The translations under genes and the position numbers were made by a program. 64,000 nucleotides of DNA, from the NCBI GenBank assembly GCA_024364735.1, contig JAGFNQ010000969.1, positions 102,567-166,566 on the forward strand. The letters are read 5' to 3'. Below are positions 46,257 through 56,490 of this stretch, piece by piece. The notes beneath the pieces are model-generated. The model did no database searches. It had not been told where the DNA came from and saw only the letters and a list, made by a program, of their open reading frames with translations. The stretch comes from Boesenbergia rotunda (lineage: Eukaryota > Streptophyta > Magnoliopsida > Zingiberales > Zingiberaceae). Numbering within the stretch: position 1 is the stretch's first letter; each line of letters begins with the position of its first letter.

Positions 46257-47586
46257 TGTTGGATCGTGAAAGCCGATAGAGGGGGGGGTGAATATCAGAA
46301 ATCGCTCTTTTTCGGAAAACTAAGAGTAAGTGCACAGCGGAAACAAAAATACGAGACACAGCACAAAGACACAGTGATTTTTACTTGGTTCGGAGTCTGT
46401 GTCGACTCCTACTCCAAGGCCCACGGTCATTGACCGTTTACTTTAGGCAATTCTATAGTCGCGCAAATAGGTTACAATGATTTCAATTACAAAGAGAGTG
46501 CAATCAAATAATAATAAAATATTAAGCTCTTCGTTACCGACGCCCAGAGTGTGTTGATTCTTTTTCGGGGCAGCGAGACGTCGTCGGCTCGAGGTGAGGC
46601 GTTTTTGGAGCAAGGCACGAGCGTAGAAGAGCGTGGAAGCTTTGGAATCAAGTTGATTGAAGCTTGGGGTCGAGGGGTGCTATTTATAGCACCTAGGGCG
46701 CCCTGGACGTCGGGGGCGCCCTGCCAAGTGTCACCCGATCCGCACTCCGCTCGGTTAAGCTTTATCCCATCTGAATAGGGATGAGGTTTGACCTCTGGGG
46801 CGCCCTGGTCGCTGAGGGCGCCCTGGTTGACCCGGTCTTCTCGGCTGGATAGCTTTGATCGGCCTCGCTGGCATTGGCGCGAAGCGCCTCAGCACCTGAG
46901 GGCGCCCTGGGCGCTCAGGGCGCCCTGGCTGCTGAGGGCGCCCTGGATGCAGAGGGCGCCCCGGCCAGTGGTTAGCCGAACTCCTTTTTGCCTTTACTTG
47001 TTTCTTGTTCACCGTGGAGGCGCCCTAGACACTCAGGGCGCCCTACTCAGCTGCTGCCTCACTCCTTTAAGGCTCTCTGAGCTGCAGACACACGTTCCTT
47101 TGGTCCTGCATCTAGGGTTAGTCCGAAAACAAGATAAAGCATTAATTTATACAGCCTTAGCTGTCTTGGTTCTGACTTTGGTCTCCAAAATGGAGCCCTA
47201 GGTCGAACCGACGCCTACTGTTCCCTCGACGGAGAACGCGTCCTCACCTACTCCTCTCGGGAGAATTTACCTGTTGCCAACCGCTCCTTTGGTTGGACTT
47301 TTGCCTGACGGTCCTTTGTCAGGGCTTGGATGCCGAGCTACCCTTCGTCCGGTGCCTAGCAGTCCTTCGCTAGGTCTTCAGTCCCAGACTGTCCTTTGCC
47401 TGGTGCCTAGTAGTCCTTCGCTAGGGCTTTTGACTCTGGCATTCCTTCGCCAGTGCCTAGCGGTCCTTTGCTAGGGCTTTTACTGCACACTTGATTAACT
47501 TGTTAGAACACAAGTAGGACTTAACTTTTGATCTATGTTGCCATTATCAAAACACAGGTTTGACTTAGGTGCATTCTGCACCAACA
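46257..47586 (-). repeat. 3' LTR of element B
   Basis: 1,330 bp. Contains GAGGGCGCCCTGG palindromes (46690-47045), minus-strand TATAAATA (46681-46688) and a hairpin array at 47290-47485. Confidence 0.93.
47290..47485. repeat. Short hairpin array in B 3' LTR
   Basis: Same units as in the 5' LTR of B: CCTGAC/GTCAGG, CCTAGC/GCTAGG and CTGGC/GCCAG arms around a GTCCTTCG-like loop. One arm reads CCTAGT here. Confidence 0.75.
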
Positions 47587-47601
47587 ATCTCCCCCTTTTT
47601 G
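47587..47601 (-). other. Polypurine tract of element B
   Basis: The minus strand reads CAAAAAGGGGGAGAT directly before TGTTGGTGCAG, the same tract as C. Confidence 0.88.
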
Positions 47602-49210
47602 ATTTATGGCAACCCTAGTTCAAAAAGTTAAGCAAGGCATAAAAAAGTTTTAACTTTTGTTCCCTCCCCCTGGAAGGAATCTCCCCCTATGTTTTTCAAA
47701 AATTTGTGGGGTTTTAAACATTTTACTTGTACTTAAGTTTTAGGTAACTTAAAAATACATAGTAGAGTTTAAAGCATAATTTGAGTTTAAAGTCTTAAGT
47801 TTTACAGTACTCAAAATGTTAGCTTAAATACTCTGTAGTATATAACAAGCTTAAGTACTTAGTAGGTTTTGAAATACTTTAGTACTTAACAAATTTAAAA
47901 AACTTTAGCTTTAGAGTAAGGACAAGCTTAAGTAGAAACCTTTTGAAAGGCTAGAGTACTTTGCAAAATTTGAAAGTTTGAAAAAATTTTGAAGCTAGAG
48001 TACTTTGCAAAATTTTGAAAGTTTGAAAAAATTTTGAAGCTAGAGTACTTTGTAAAATTTGAATGTTTGAAAAAATTTTGAAGCTAGAGTACTTTGCAAA
48101 ATTTGAAAGTTTGAAAAAATTTTGAAGCTTGAGTACTTTGCAAAATTTTGAAAGTTTGAAAAAATTTTGAAGCTTGAGTACTTTGCAAAATTTGAAAGTT
48201 TGAAAAAATTTTGAAGCTAGAGTACTTTGCAAAATTTTGAAAGTTTGAAAAAATTTTGAAGCTAGAGTACTTTGTAAAATTTAAAAGTTTGAAAAAGCTT
48301 AAGTAATTTTGAAAGTAGAAGTTTTGAAAGCTTAAGTATCTTTCAGAAAGACTTTTTGAATAAAGGATAGAGTTAAGAAAATTTTGAAAAGAAAATTTCA
48401 CTCTCTCCTTTCCTATCTCTCCCCCTTTGCCATATATCAAAACAATTAAATACAGCATAAATAAGGAAATAAGTAAAATTTTTGCTGTACTGAATCAATC
48501 CATACTTAAATTTATACTAAATCAATCAACTTTCTCTGTAGGGGTCTGTCTAACCCAATTAGCTACTTACTAACTGTTATAAACAGTAGTTTTTGCTAGG
48601 GTTAGTCAAGTTAAGTGTTTTTGTTCAAGTTAGATTTTCTAAACTTGACACTTAACTTGATTGCTGTATAAGTTGTATTTAGTGCCCCAATTACTGCAGA
48701 TGCACTGACTTAAAGCATCTTGAATTGAGGCAAAGACCTAAGCATCTCAACCCTTTCTAGGTTATCAATCAAAGGTATCCTTAGGTGCTTGTGAGATGCT
48801 GGCTTCTAAGTCTATAGGTGCATGCAGTTCTAGGGTTAAAGCCTAGGCTAAGTCCATTTTCGAAAAAAAATCCCTAGTTTTGAAGGGGGTAGTTTTAAAA
48901 TAAATATAAAACTAAGTCGAAAAGATTTTAAAATTGATTTTTGAAATAAAGCTGATTTTGAAATTTAAATAAAACAGTTTTTCAAAAATAGAAAATTTTA
49001 GAAAACTTATTTTTGAAATCAAGTAGAGTAAAACAATTGAGTTAAACTATTCTACTGAACACAATCCTAACTGATTGACAAGAACCCAATAATTATAAAC
49101 TAGTCATCATAAAATAAAAGCAGGTACTCTAGTTTTAACATAGTCAACAGTCAAGCACAAGTCAACCCTACTGAGTAGGGGTAGTCAAATAGGTACAATG
49201 CTAAGTGAAT
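47602..49210 (-). other. AT-rich 3' region of element B
   Basis: Non-coding 1.6 kb between the ORF2 stop and the polypurine tract. Contains the 44-bp array (47945-48290) and blocks shared with C (for example around 48690). Long frames on the minus strand in the array only reflect the repeat. Confidence 0.7.
47945..48290. repeat. 44-bp tandem array in element B
   Basis: About eight units of GCTAGAGTACTTTGCAAAAT followed by TTGAAAGTTTGAAAAAATTTTGAA, nearly uniform, some with one extra T. C has a much degraded counterpart at 31260-31560. Confidence 0.85.
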
Positions 49211-50452
49211 CTAAGATGAAGGACCGGGGTGATCAGATGGACCCGGCTGCCACGCATCGAATCGTGCCATCATCTGTAAGAATCGTGCATCAGCTACTTC
49301 TCTATCAGCTCGGCGAGCGTCCATCTGCTCTATGTGAGAGGCCTCGACCTCCTCTCGGAGACTCTGTATCTGTGTCTCCATACGGGTCACTCTCTCGTAG
49401 AGTGTCGGTGGAGCGGGCTCGTCTATATGGGCTCGGACTTCTGCTGCTACATCTGCGACGTCGTACTCGACCTCCTCGTCCGAATCGATCTGATGAGCTG
49501 CTCTCCGACGTCTCCAGGACAGAACCCCGGTACCGGACACCTCTATACCTGCTAGGGCGAAGTTTCTATAGCCTATTTCATCGTAGTCGGTCAGATCGGC
49601 CATTTCTCCCTCGGTAATGTTCCTACCATGGTAATGTAGTAGGGATGTGATAACGTGGCAGTAGGGTGTGCGTACCCGCCCTTGCGTGGTTACACTAGAT
49701 GCGTGTAGGATAGTGTGAAACATATGAAGTCCTATATCAATATCTAGCTGGTGAATCAGGGCGTACAGGAGAAAGGTATGGAATGGTCGCATAGTGGTGA
49801 CGTCCCTGGTGGATAAGGGCAGAATACATCGGACTAAGACCCTGTATAAGGCGTAGTCCTGAACCTCTAAGTCGACTGACTGGAATCGTCTGGCCACTGG
49901 TTGCCTAAAGAAGTATGCGTGTAATGTGTCTAAGGTGATGTGAGAATAGGGAGCATCAAAGGGTGGCTCCCTAGGAGGATAACAACAGAAGATGGACTGC
50001 GAGGGTCGTAGTCCTAAAAATCGGTTCAGTAATGTCGGTGTGATGGTTAAGGGAATACCTTGAACCATGGTGGAGAACATGAGATTATCCTATCTAATGA
50101 TATTATTGTAAAATTCTGCACATAAGGAAGTATTGATTGGGTGAGTGCAGAATACGAGATTATCCAGTTGGTAGTGGTTTATGACGTTCATAGCTAGGGG
50201 ACAGGATTGGGTAAAAAATAGCCTATTCAAGTAACTCGTTTTGATAGGTTTATAGGTGGTACGAGCGAACTTGTTACATAATTCTAAATTGGGAAACCTA
50301 GGATCAGGACTAGGTTGAGTACCGGGTTCTGCCTGATTAGGTCGGCGTCTTCTAAGAGGAAGAATGTATACTTAAAGAAAGTGTGCATTTATTGAAAAAT
50401 TGAAAAGAAATAAAAAAAACAATAAATTATACCGATTTGCTCGGGGAGGCAT
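49211..50452 (-). pseudogene. Element B ORF2: spliced plant transposon-type protein with one nonsense codon
   Basis: Exon 1 is complement(50433-50452), the intron complement(50352-50432), exon 2 complement(49211-50351). Joined length is 387 codons with stop. The start MPPRANRRRRPNQAEPG is basic and Pro-rich. CNKFARTTYK, NHYQLDNLVFCTHP and LCAEFYNN follow, then TAG at 50090-50092 (Gln in C). Beyond it come LLNRFLGLRPSQ, YALYRVLVRCILPL, FHTFLLYALIHQLDIDIGLH and GRVRTPYCHVITSLLHYHG. The C-terminus has an acidic stretch (DSDEEVEYDVADVAAE) and a likely coiled coil (ETQIQSLREEVEASHIEQ). The core resembles, from memory, the uncharacterised plant transposon protein domain (Transposase_32 type). It replaces pol in this family. 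The role is unknown; RNA or DNA binding is possible from the basic N-terminus. Confidence 0.72.
50352..50432 (-). other. Intron of ORF2 in element B
   Basis: 81 nt, GTATAATTTATTG...TTCCTCTTAG on the minus strand. It splits an Arg codon CG|A as in C. Exons align with C, intron sequences do not. Confidence 0.72.
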
Positions 50453-50558
50453 TGTTGAGGGCTTGAGAGCTTGAGAGGGTTGCAAGATCTCTTGGAAGGT
50501 AGAAGGTTGAGGAGGAGAAGTGTTTTGGGTGTGAAGAGTAGAAGGGGAAGGGAGCCCC

Positions 50559-50566
50559 TTTTTATA
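50559..50566 (-). promoter_or_regulatory. Internal TATA box upstream of ORF2 in element B
   Basis: The minus strand reads TATAAAAA, 107 bases before the ORF2 ATG, followed by a CT-rich leader. GGCGCCC palindromes lie just upstream, as in the U3 of the LTRs. Confidence 0.6.
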
Positions 50567-50885
50567 GACAGTCTCGGGCGCCCTGCCTCGGGAGGGCGCC
50601 CTTACTGGCGAGGGCGCCCTGTATGACCAGGGCGCCTTGACCAGGCTGCAGCTGCCTTTTTGGCAGCTTTTGACCACTGAAGGACACTGATAAGGGCGCC
50701 TTTCCGGACGAGGGCGCCTTTATCAGGTCTGTAGTTCTGTTTGTGCAGCTTTCAGCCGCTGAACGATTGTGGGAGGGCGTCCTGCATGACAAGGGTGCCC
50801 TAAACAGGGCTGCAGCTGCCTTTTGGCAGCTTTTGACCAGCCTTGGGGCACCCACACCGGTTTGGGCGCCCTAGGGACTAGCTTT
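50567..50885 (-). promoter_or_regulatory. GGCGCCC-rich segment upstream of ORF2 in element B
   Basis: Eight or so GGGCGCC-type motifs alternate with CAGCTGCC/GGCAGCTTTTGACC repeats. Counterpart of 18018-18305 in C. A likely internal promoter region modelled on an LTR U3; no coding frame is convincing. Confidence 0.55.
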
Positions 50886-51642
50886 TGACTCAAATGAAGT
50901 GCATTTGACCAGATTTGACCTAGTTTGACTATGTTGACCGTGGTTTGACTATGTTGACCATGGTTTGACTATGTTGACCGTGTTTTGACCTTGTTGACCA
51001 TGGTTTGACATATAGAATTTCACTGAAACACAGGTATTAAGGGAATCATTTAGTCTTAATTTTACTGTCTCACCCAGATCTAGGGTTTTCAACCAAGTTA
51101 ACCTTATAGGTTTTGTGAGACAGGTTTTAATAGTTTTGAAATTTTTGAAATTTTTGATTAATTTTGAAGGATAATTAAATTTTGAAAACTTAATTAATTA
51201 ATTTTGAAATTTTTGAAAAGATGTTTAAGTCTATACTTAGTTGAAATTTTGTATTAGATTCGAATTTGACAAAAATTAATTTGAATTTGAATTTCAAAAA
51301 TTGGCTTCCAGGTCTTGGCGAGGCACTAGGCCTTCTTTGGCCGAAGCCTTATGGGATCATCCACCCTTTCCTTGACAAAGCCTTTTAATGAAATTTCATT
51401 TTCAAAATTATTTTTTGAAAAATTTCTGGTCTAACTAGTTTGGATTTTGGATCGGTAGCTTCGGCTAGTTCTGCCAAATTGGCTTCCCTAACGTACTATC
51501 ATCTCACCTCCACCCAATACTATGTTGTCAAATTTTAGCTAAGTTTGTTCAGTCCTTAAGCTAGCCTAAGTCTAAGCATGGTATATTGAAAAAAAGAATA
51601 AACAATCAATCAATCAAGCAATTTAAATCAAGAATAACAAGT
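50886..51642 (-). other. Post-gag spacer of element B
   Basis: 50886-51010 is a tandem repeat of TTTGACTATGTTGACCGTGG. The rest matches the A and C spacers, including the GTCTCACAAAACC block (near 51115) and the region around GGCACTAGGCCTTCTTTGGC (51321-51340). Non-coding. Confidence 0.65.
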
Positions 51643-53277
51643 TTATCTAATAAAAATAGTTTTCAGTTTGGCTCCCCCTGGACTAAAGCCACGGTGATGG
51701 TTAGGCAAGATGTGAATCTTGTCCTTGGGGATCCAATACTGATTTGATCCAGTAGGTTGGTTCAGGCATAGTTTAGGTACCCATGCCTGAATTTTTCCTC
51801 TGGACTGATTCAGTACAGACAAATATGATCTTTGTCGGGATTTGGTTCGGTAGCCAAGTCCAGATCGATTTAGAACTGATTTCTGTTTTCCAAGGATCAT
51901 GTCAAGACCCTTGGAACCAGATGTAAATCATTCTAAAACTGTTCTAAATTCCTTAACCTGAGTTTTCAGGGAGGAGTTCTCCTTTTCAAGTTTTTCAACT
52001 TGAATAGAAGTTCCTTCCTGAACCTTCTCGGTTAAGGGTTTAGAGTCAGCTCCCTCTTTCAGGAGTTTTACTTCCTGTCGGAGGGATTCGACCCGGAGTT
52101 TGGCTTTTGCCAAATCACGAGAAAGAAAAGAAATCAATTCAGTTAACTGTAATCTATTAAAACCAGTTACCTTAATTTCTCCATCCTCTGTGAAGGTCAG
52201 CTCGCCGTCCTCTTGTTCTGATTCTGACTCGACTTTTTCTGAGGCAGTCAGAGCTAGAAGATTGGACTGGGGTGCCTCTTCTTCTTCTTCTGAGTAAGAC
52301 TCGTCCCAGGTTGCTTGCAGTGCCTTCTTTCTTCTCGGCTTTTTAGTCTCCTTTAGATTAGGGCACTCTGACTTGTAGTGGCCCTTTTTCTTGCACTCAT
52401 ACCAGGTCACATTGGGCTTGCTTGCTGGTTCAGTCGGTTCGTCCTTTCTTCGGCCGATTTTTCGTTTGTTGGTTCGGTTCTTCAGCTCCTTGTAGTAGCT
52501 TCGAGCGAGCCGGACCAGTTTAGTTTGATCTCTATCTTCTTCTTCTGAATCTGAGTCTGAGTTAGATTCGGTTTCAGGTTCAGGCTTCTTCTTCGTTGTT
52601 CTTCCAGTCTTGCCTGCAAGAAAAGCAATACCTTTCTCAACCATATTGGTGTTAGTTTGTTCATGCAGTTCTAGTTCAGAAAGTAATTCATCTAGTTTTA
52701 TTTTAGAGAGATCTCTAGAGACCTTGTATGCATCTACCATAGATGCCCACAAGGTGTTTCTAGGGAAGGCGTTTAGAGCATACCTTATTAGGTCACGGTT
52801 TTCAACCTTGTGACCTATTGTATGAAGACCGTTCATTACCTCTTGGATCCGTGCGTGGAGTTGGGCTGCTGATTCGTTGTTCGCCATCTTGATAGTGTAT
52901 AATTTGTTTAGTAGCAGATCCCGCTTGCTGATCCGAGTATCTGAAGTCCCTTTGTGCAGCTCGATCAGCTTTGTCCATAGCTCCTTTGCACTATTGAAGG
53001 GGCCCACGCGGTTCAGCTCTTCCTTTGTCAGCCCGCATTGTAGGGTTTGTGTCGCTTTTACGTCGGCTTCTATCTTGCATTTAAGGGAGTTGTCCCATTC
53101 GAAGTAGTTCTGAGGAAGTCCATCAGCGTTTCGGGGGATCTCCAGACCGGACTGGATAATGATCCACAAGTCCACCTGAGTTTTCAGGTGGACCTCCATG
53201 CGACTTTTCCAGTAGGAAAAGTCTTCTCCACTGAAGAGTGGAGGTCTAGCGGTGCTGAATCCCTCTTGCATAGACAT
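51643..53277 (-). pseudogene. Element B gag (one nonsense codon)
   Basis: One frame of 545 codons from MSMQEGFSTARPPLFSGEDF to IFIR-stop, broken only by a TGA just before 51928 (Arg in C, in the LERFTSGSKG motif). Domains: copia gag N-terminal half (WKSRMEVHLKTQVDLW, LNAFPRNTLWASMV), an acidic linker, a knuckle reading WYECKKKGHYKSEC, an acidic SYSEEEEEAPQ stretch, a Leu/Lys/Glu coiled coil, and the C-terminal VQAWVPKLCLN and NQYWIPKDKIHIL. In the knuckle the first Cys is Trp (TGC to TGG), so zinc binding should be impaired. Otherwise it is very close to the A gag, supporting shared particles. Confidence 0.9.
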
Positions 53278-53421
53278 TTAGACTGAAAAATAAAGCTAAA
53301 AAGAAATTTGCCAAGACTTGGTCTTGGATTAGCAGTGCGGGATAAAGATAATTATAAGAAATTAATTATAAAAAATCCAAAAAAAAATATTTCAAACTGG
53401 TGGTTGCACCAAGTTTGAATT
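53278..53421 (-). other. Leader of element B
   Basis: About 145 bases between PBS and gag start. Non-coding and similar to the A leader (GCCAAGACTTGGTCTTGGAT, itself partly palindromic, at 53311-53330). Confidence 0.65.
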
Positions 53422-53439
53422 CCCCGCTCTGATACCACT
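53422..53439 (-). other. Primer-binding site of element B
   Basis: The minus strand reads AGTGGTATCAGAGCGGGG after CCAACA, identical to A. Confidence 0.9.
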
Positions 53440-53872
53440 TGTTGGATCGTGAAAGCCGATAGAGGGGGGGTGAATATCGAAAATCGCTCCTTTTCGGAAA
53501 ACTAAGAGTAAGTGCACAGCGGAAACAAAAATACGAGACACAGCACAAAGACACAGTGATTTTTACTTGGTTCGGAGCCTGTGTCGACTCCTACTCCAAG
53601 GCCCACGGTCGTTGACCGTTTACTTTAGGCAATTCTATAGTCGCGCAAATAGGTTACAATGATTTCAATTACAAAGAGAGTGCAATCAAATAATAATAAA
53701 ATATTAAGCTCTTCGTTACCGACGCCCGGAGTGTGTCGATTCTTTTTCGGGGCAGTGGGACGTCGTCGGCTCGAGGTGAGGCGTTTCTGGAGCAATGCAC
53801 GAGCGTAGAAGATCGTGGAAGCTTTGGAATCAAGTTGATTGAAGCTTGGGGTCGAGGGGTGCTATTTATAGC

Positions 53873-53880
53873 ACCTAGGG
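53873..53880 (-). promoter_or_regulatory. TATA box in B 5' LTR
   Basis: The minus strand reads TATAAATAGC. It is positioned like the LTR A box, after the GC-rich palindromes, and is the likely promoter for the gag RNA. Confidence 0.6.
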
Positions 53881-54479
53881 CGCCCTGGACGTCGGGGGCG
53901 CCCTGCTAGGTGTCACCCGATCCGCACTCCGCTCGGTCAAGCTTTATCCCATCTGAATAGGGATGAGGTTTGACCTCTGGGGCGCCCTGGTCGCTGAGGG
54001 CGCCCTGGTTGACCCGGTCTTCTCGGCTGGATAGCTTTGATCGGCCTCGCTGGCATTGGCGCGAAGCGCCTCAGCACCTGAGGGCGCCCTGGGCGCTCAG
54101 GGCGCCCTGGCTGCTGAGGGCGCCCTGGATGCAGAGGGCGCCCCGGCCAGTGGTTAGCCGAACTCCTTTTTACCTTTACTTGTTTCTTGTTCACCGTGGA
54201 GGCGCCCTAGACACTCAGGGCGCCCTACTCAGCTGCTGCCTCACTCCTTTGAGGCTCTCTGAGCTGCAGACACACGTTCCTTTGGTCCTGCATCCAGGGT
54301 TAGTCCGAAAACAAGATAAAGCATCAATTTATACAGCCTTAGCTGTCTTGGTTCTGACTTTGGTCTCTAAAATGGAGCCCTAGGTCGAACCGACGCCTAC
54401 TGTTCCCTCGACGGAGAACGCGTCCTCACCTACTCCTCTCGGGAGAATTTACCTGTTGCCAACCGCTCCTTTGGTTGGA

Positions 54480-54665
54480 CTTTTGCCTGACGGTCCTTTG
54501 TCAGGGCTTGGATGCCGAGCTACCCTTCGCCCGGTGCCTAGCAGTCCTTCGCTAGGTCTTCAGTCCCAGACTGTCCTTTGCCTGGTGCCTAGCAGTCCTT
54601 CGCTAGGGCTTTTGACTCTGGCATTCCTTCGCCAGTGCCTAGCGGTCCTTTGCTAGGGCTTTCAC
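54480..54665. repeat. Short hairpin array in B 5' LTR
   Basis: Units with arms CCTGAC/GTCAGG, CCTAGC/GCTAGG and CTGGC/GCCAG around loops of AGTCCTTC type. Arms covary as in LTR F. Confidence 0.8.
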
Positions 54666-56490
54666 TGCACACTTGATTAACTTGTTAGAACACAAGTAGG
54701 ACTTAACTTTTGATCCATGTTGCCATTATCAAAACACAGGTTTGACTTACGTGCATTCTGCACCAACAGTAGCCATAGCAAGGTTGTTGTCCATGCACGT
54801 TGGGATAAGCCACAGCCCGCTGCTGCTGTTCCACACATGGAGAAGATACTCCACCTGCAGTCCATGCATGCTGGGAAGCTGACAGCAGTTGCTGTCCATC
54901 CATGCATGAAGAAAATTGCACTCCATCTGCTGTCCATGCAAGTTGGGAAGCTGACGGCACCTGCTGTCCATCCACGCATGGAGAAGATGCTCTCCACCGA
55001 TGGGAGAAGCAACACCAGCAAGGTGAATTGCTTGTTTTCGCATGGAGCATCCACCGCAACCAGCTGTGTTTTCTGAGTGTTTGGCGCCGCACACCCAAGG
55101 GAGAGAGGGGGGGAGATAGAGGAGAGAATATAAAGGCTTAGGATTTTTCTCTTGATGACTCATGGGGTATTTATAGCCTACAGTAGGGACCATGAGGAGG
55201 AGTTGGATCTTAGCTTGCTAATGAATCCAAACCTGATCCATTAATGAAGATCCATTTCACTAAAGGATCTCCATTGAATTACCTCACCAACCCCCATATT
55301 TACATATGGGCTCCACCTATTATGAGTCGTGCATCCCCCCGTGTTTAAGATATCGAATTCCCGTTAATTAATTTAAATTTCTGACAAATTAAATTAATTA
55401 ACATCTGGATCCTTGATAAGTACCACTCAACCTTATCATCATGTTGGATCAAATCCACCTGCAGGGTTTAACATGATGAACCTTTTGAGCTCATCAAGGA
55501 GGCATCATCATCCTGACTCACCAGGACACGGATTTTGTCAATAATCAACGACACGCCATATAATTAATATTATCTCCCAACTTACCGGGTCTATCGATCT
55601 AACAGAATAGATCTCACTCATTGGTAAATCAAACAAATAATAACTAATAATATGTGCCCGTTATTATATCTGGATTTAGGGATCGTACTCCATAATAAAA
55701 TCTAAGGTCCTATCCAATTATCAAGCCAGTACAAATTGGATAACTTCTGATTTTGGTCCTCCTCAATGTACTCAAAGCACACTAGTGTAATTCTCTGGTC
55801 AAGACCGACCACACCTAATTACACTACAACCATCCCGATAGTTTGTCCAATTCCATCTCGGCTGTGAGCCTCTACTTATACTAGGCAAGGGACTGATAAC
55901 ATGATCTTCTGTGTAACACTATACACCATGTTATCTACAATGCGAAGTAAAGGACTTTTATGCATGTACTAATATAAACAAGCACCTAGTATTGTTGTGA
56001 TTCTTTTTCAAAATGTGGATGACCATACGTAAAAGGTAAGGCTTTTAGTATACATCCTAACACCAACCCCCAGGGTCAGTACGTCGAAGGCCTAAGCATG
56101 GGAAGCGCCCGTCCACTAATGGTCTCCTTTCCAGACTTTCCGGAGGCGGAGAAACCCGTCTTATAGTGCAACATTTACAACCACAAGATGAGGAAAATTA
56201 AACACATAAAGTAAACACAATCCAAACAAAAATCGAAGACCCGCCCGATCTGGAACTCCGATGTGCAGCACAGTGCTTCTTGGAGCCTCCTTGGTCGTAG
56301 AGCTTCTCTCTAGCGCTTTATCGTCACTCAAAATGCTTAGAATGATGTCGCAGATGATGTTCTGAGTTTAAGGGTCGAACCCCATTATATAGTTTCTTCT
56401 CGGGCGCCCTAGAGCCTCTGGGCACCTCATTGGCGGTCAAAATTTCATCCGGAAAGTAAACTTCGTGAAGCTGATAAGTTGGCCTGTCTT

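Larger units (their letters stand above)
46257..54768 (-). mobile_element. Element B: gag+ORF2 Sirevirus-like element with near-identical LTRs
   Basis: 8,512 bp from TGTTGGATCG to GCACCAACA, TSD GTAGC at 46252-46256 and 54769-54773. LTRs at 46257-47586 and 53440-54768 are nearly identical by eye. Minus-strand order: 5' LTR, PBS, gag, spacer, GGCGCCC-rich segment, ORF2 with own TATA box and intron, AT-rich tail with a 44-bp tandem array, polypurine tract, 3' LTR. No protease, integrase, RT or RNase H residues are found, so B depends on proteins supplied by another element, plausibly an A-like relative with almost the same gag. B is the best preserved example of the gag+ORF2 family here: gag and ORF2 each have one nonsense codon. 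Confidence 0.93.
53440..54768 (-). repeat. 5' LTR of element B
   Basis: 1,329 bp, nearly identical to 46257-47586. Minus-strand TATA box at 53873-53880 downstream of the GGGCGCCC palindromes; hairpin array at 54480-54665. Confidence 0.93.
45568..56062 (-). mobile_element. Element K: solo LTR of a copia element, carrying element B
   Basis: Runs from TGTTGGGTATGGC to CATCCTAACA with TSD CCAAC at 45563-45567 and 56063-56067. Without B and its TSD the LTR is about 1.98 kb. It matches the J LTR (56974-58817) at both ends and in blocks such as CTTGGTCGTCCTTGAGAGAC, so K is a solo LTR of the J family, in the same orientation. K-derived segments are 45568-46256 and 54774-56062. Around 54770-54990 lie repeats of CTGCTGTCCATGCATG in both K halves. 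Confidence 0.88.

Noticed and set aside
47951..48458. Minus-strand frames full of FKIFSNFQ repeats
   Set aside because: Created by the 44-bp tandem array; no start context or domain.
54677..55193. Overlapping frames around the B/K junction
   Set aside because: They span an element boundary (54768) and arise from CTGCTGTCCATGCATG-type repeats in K.
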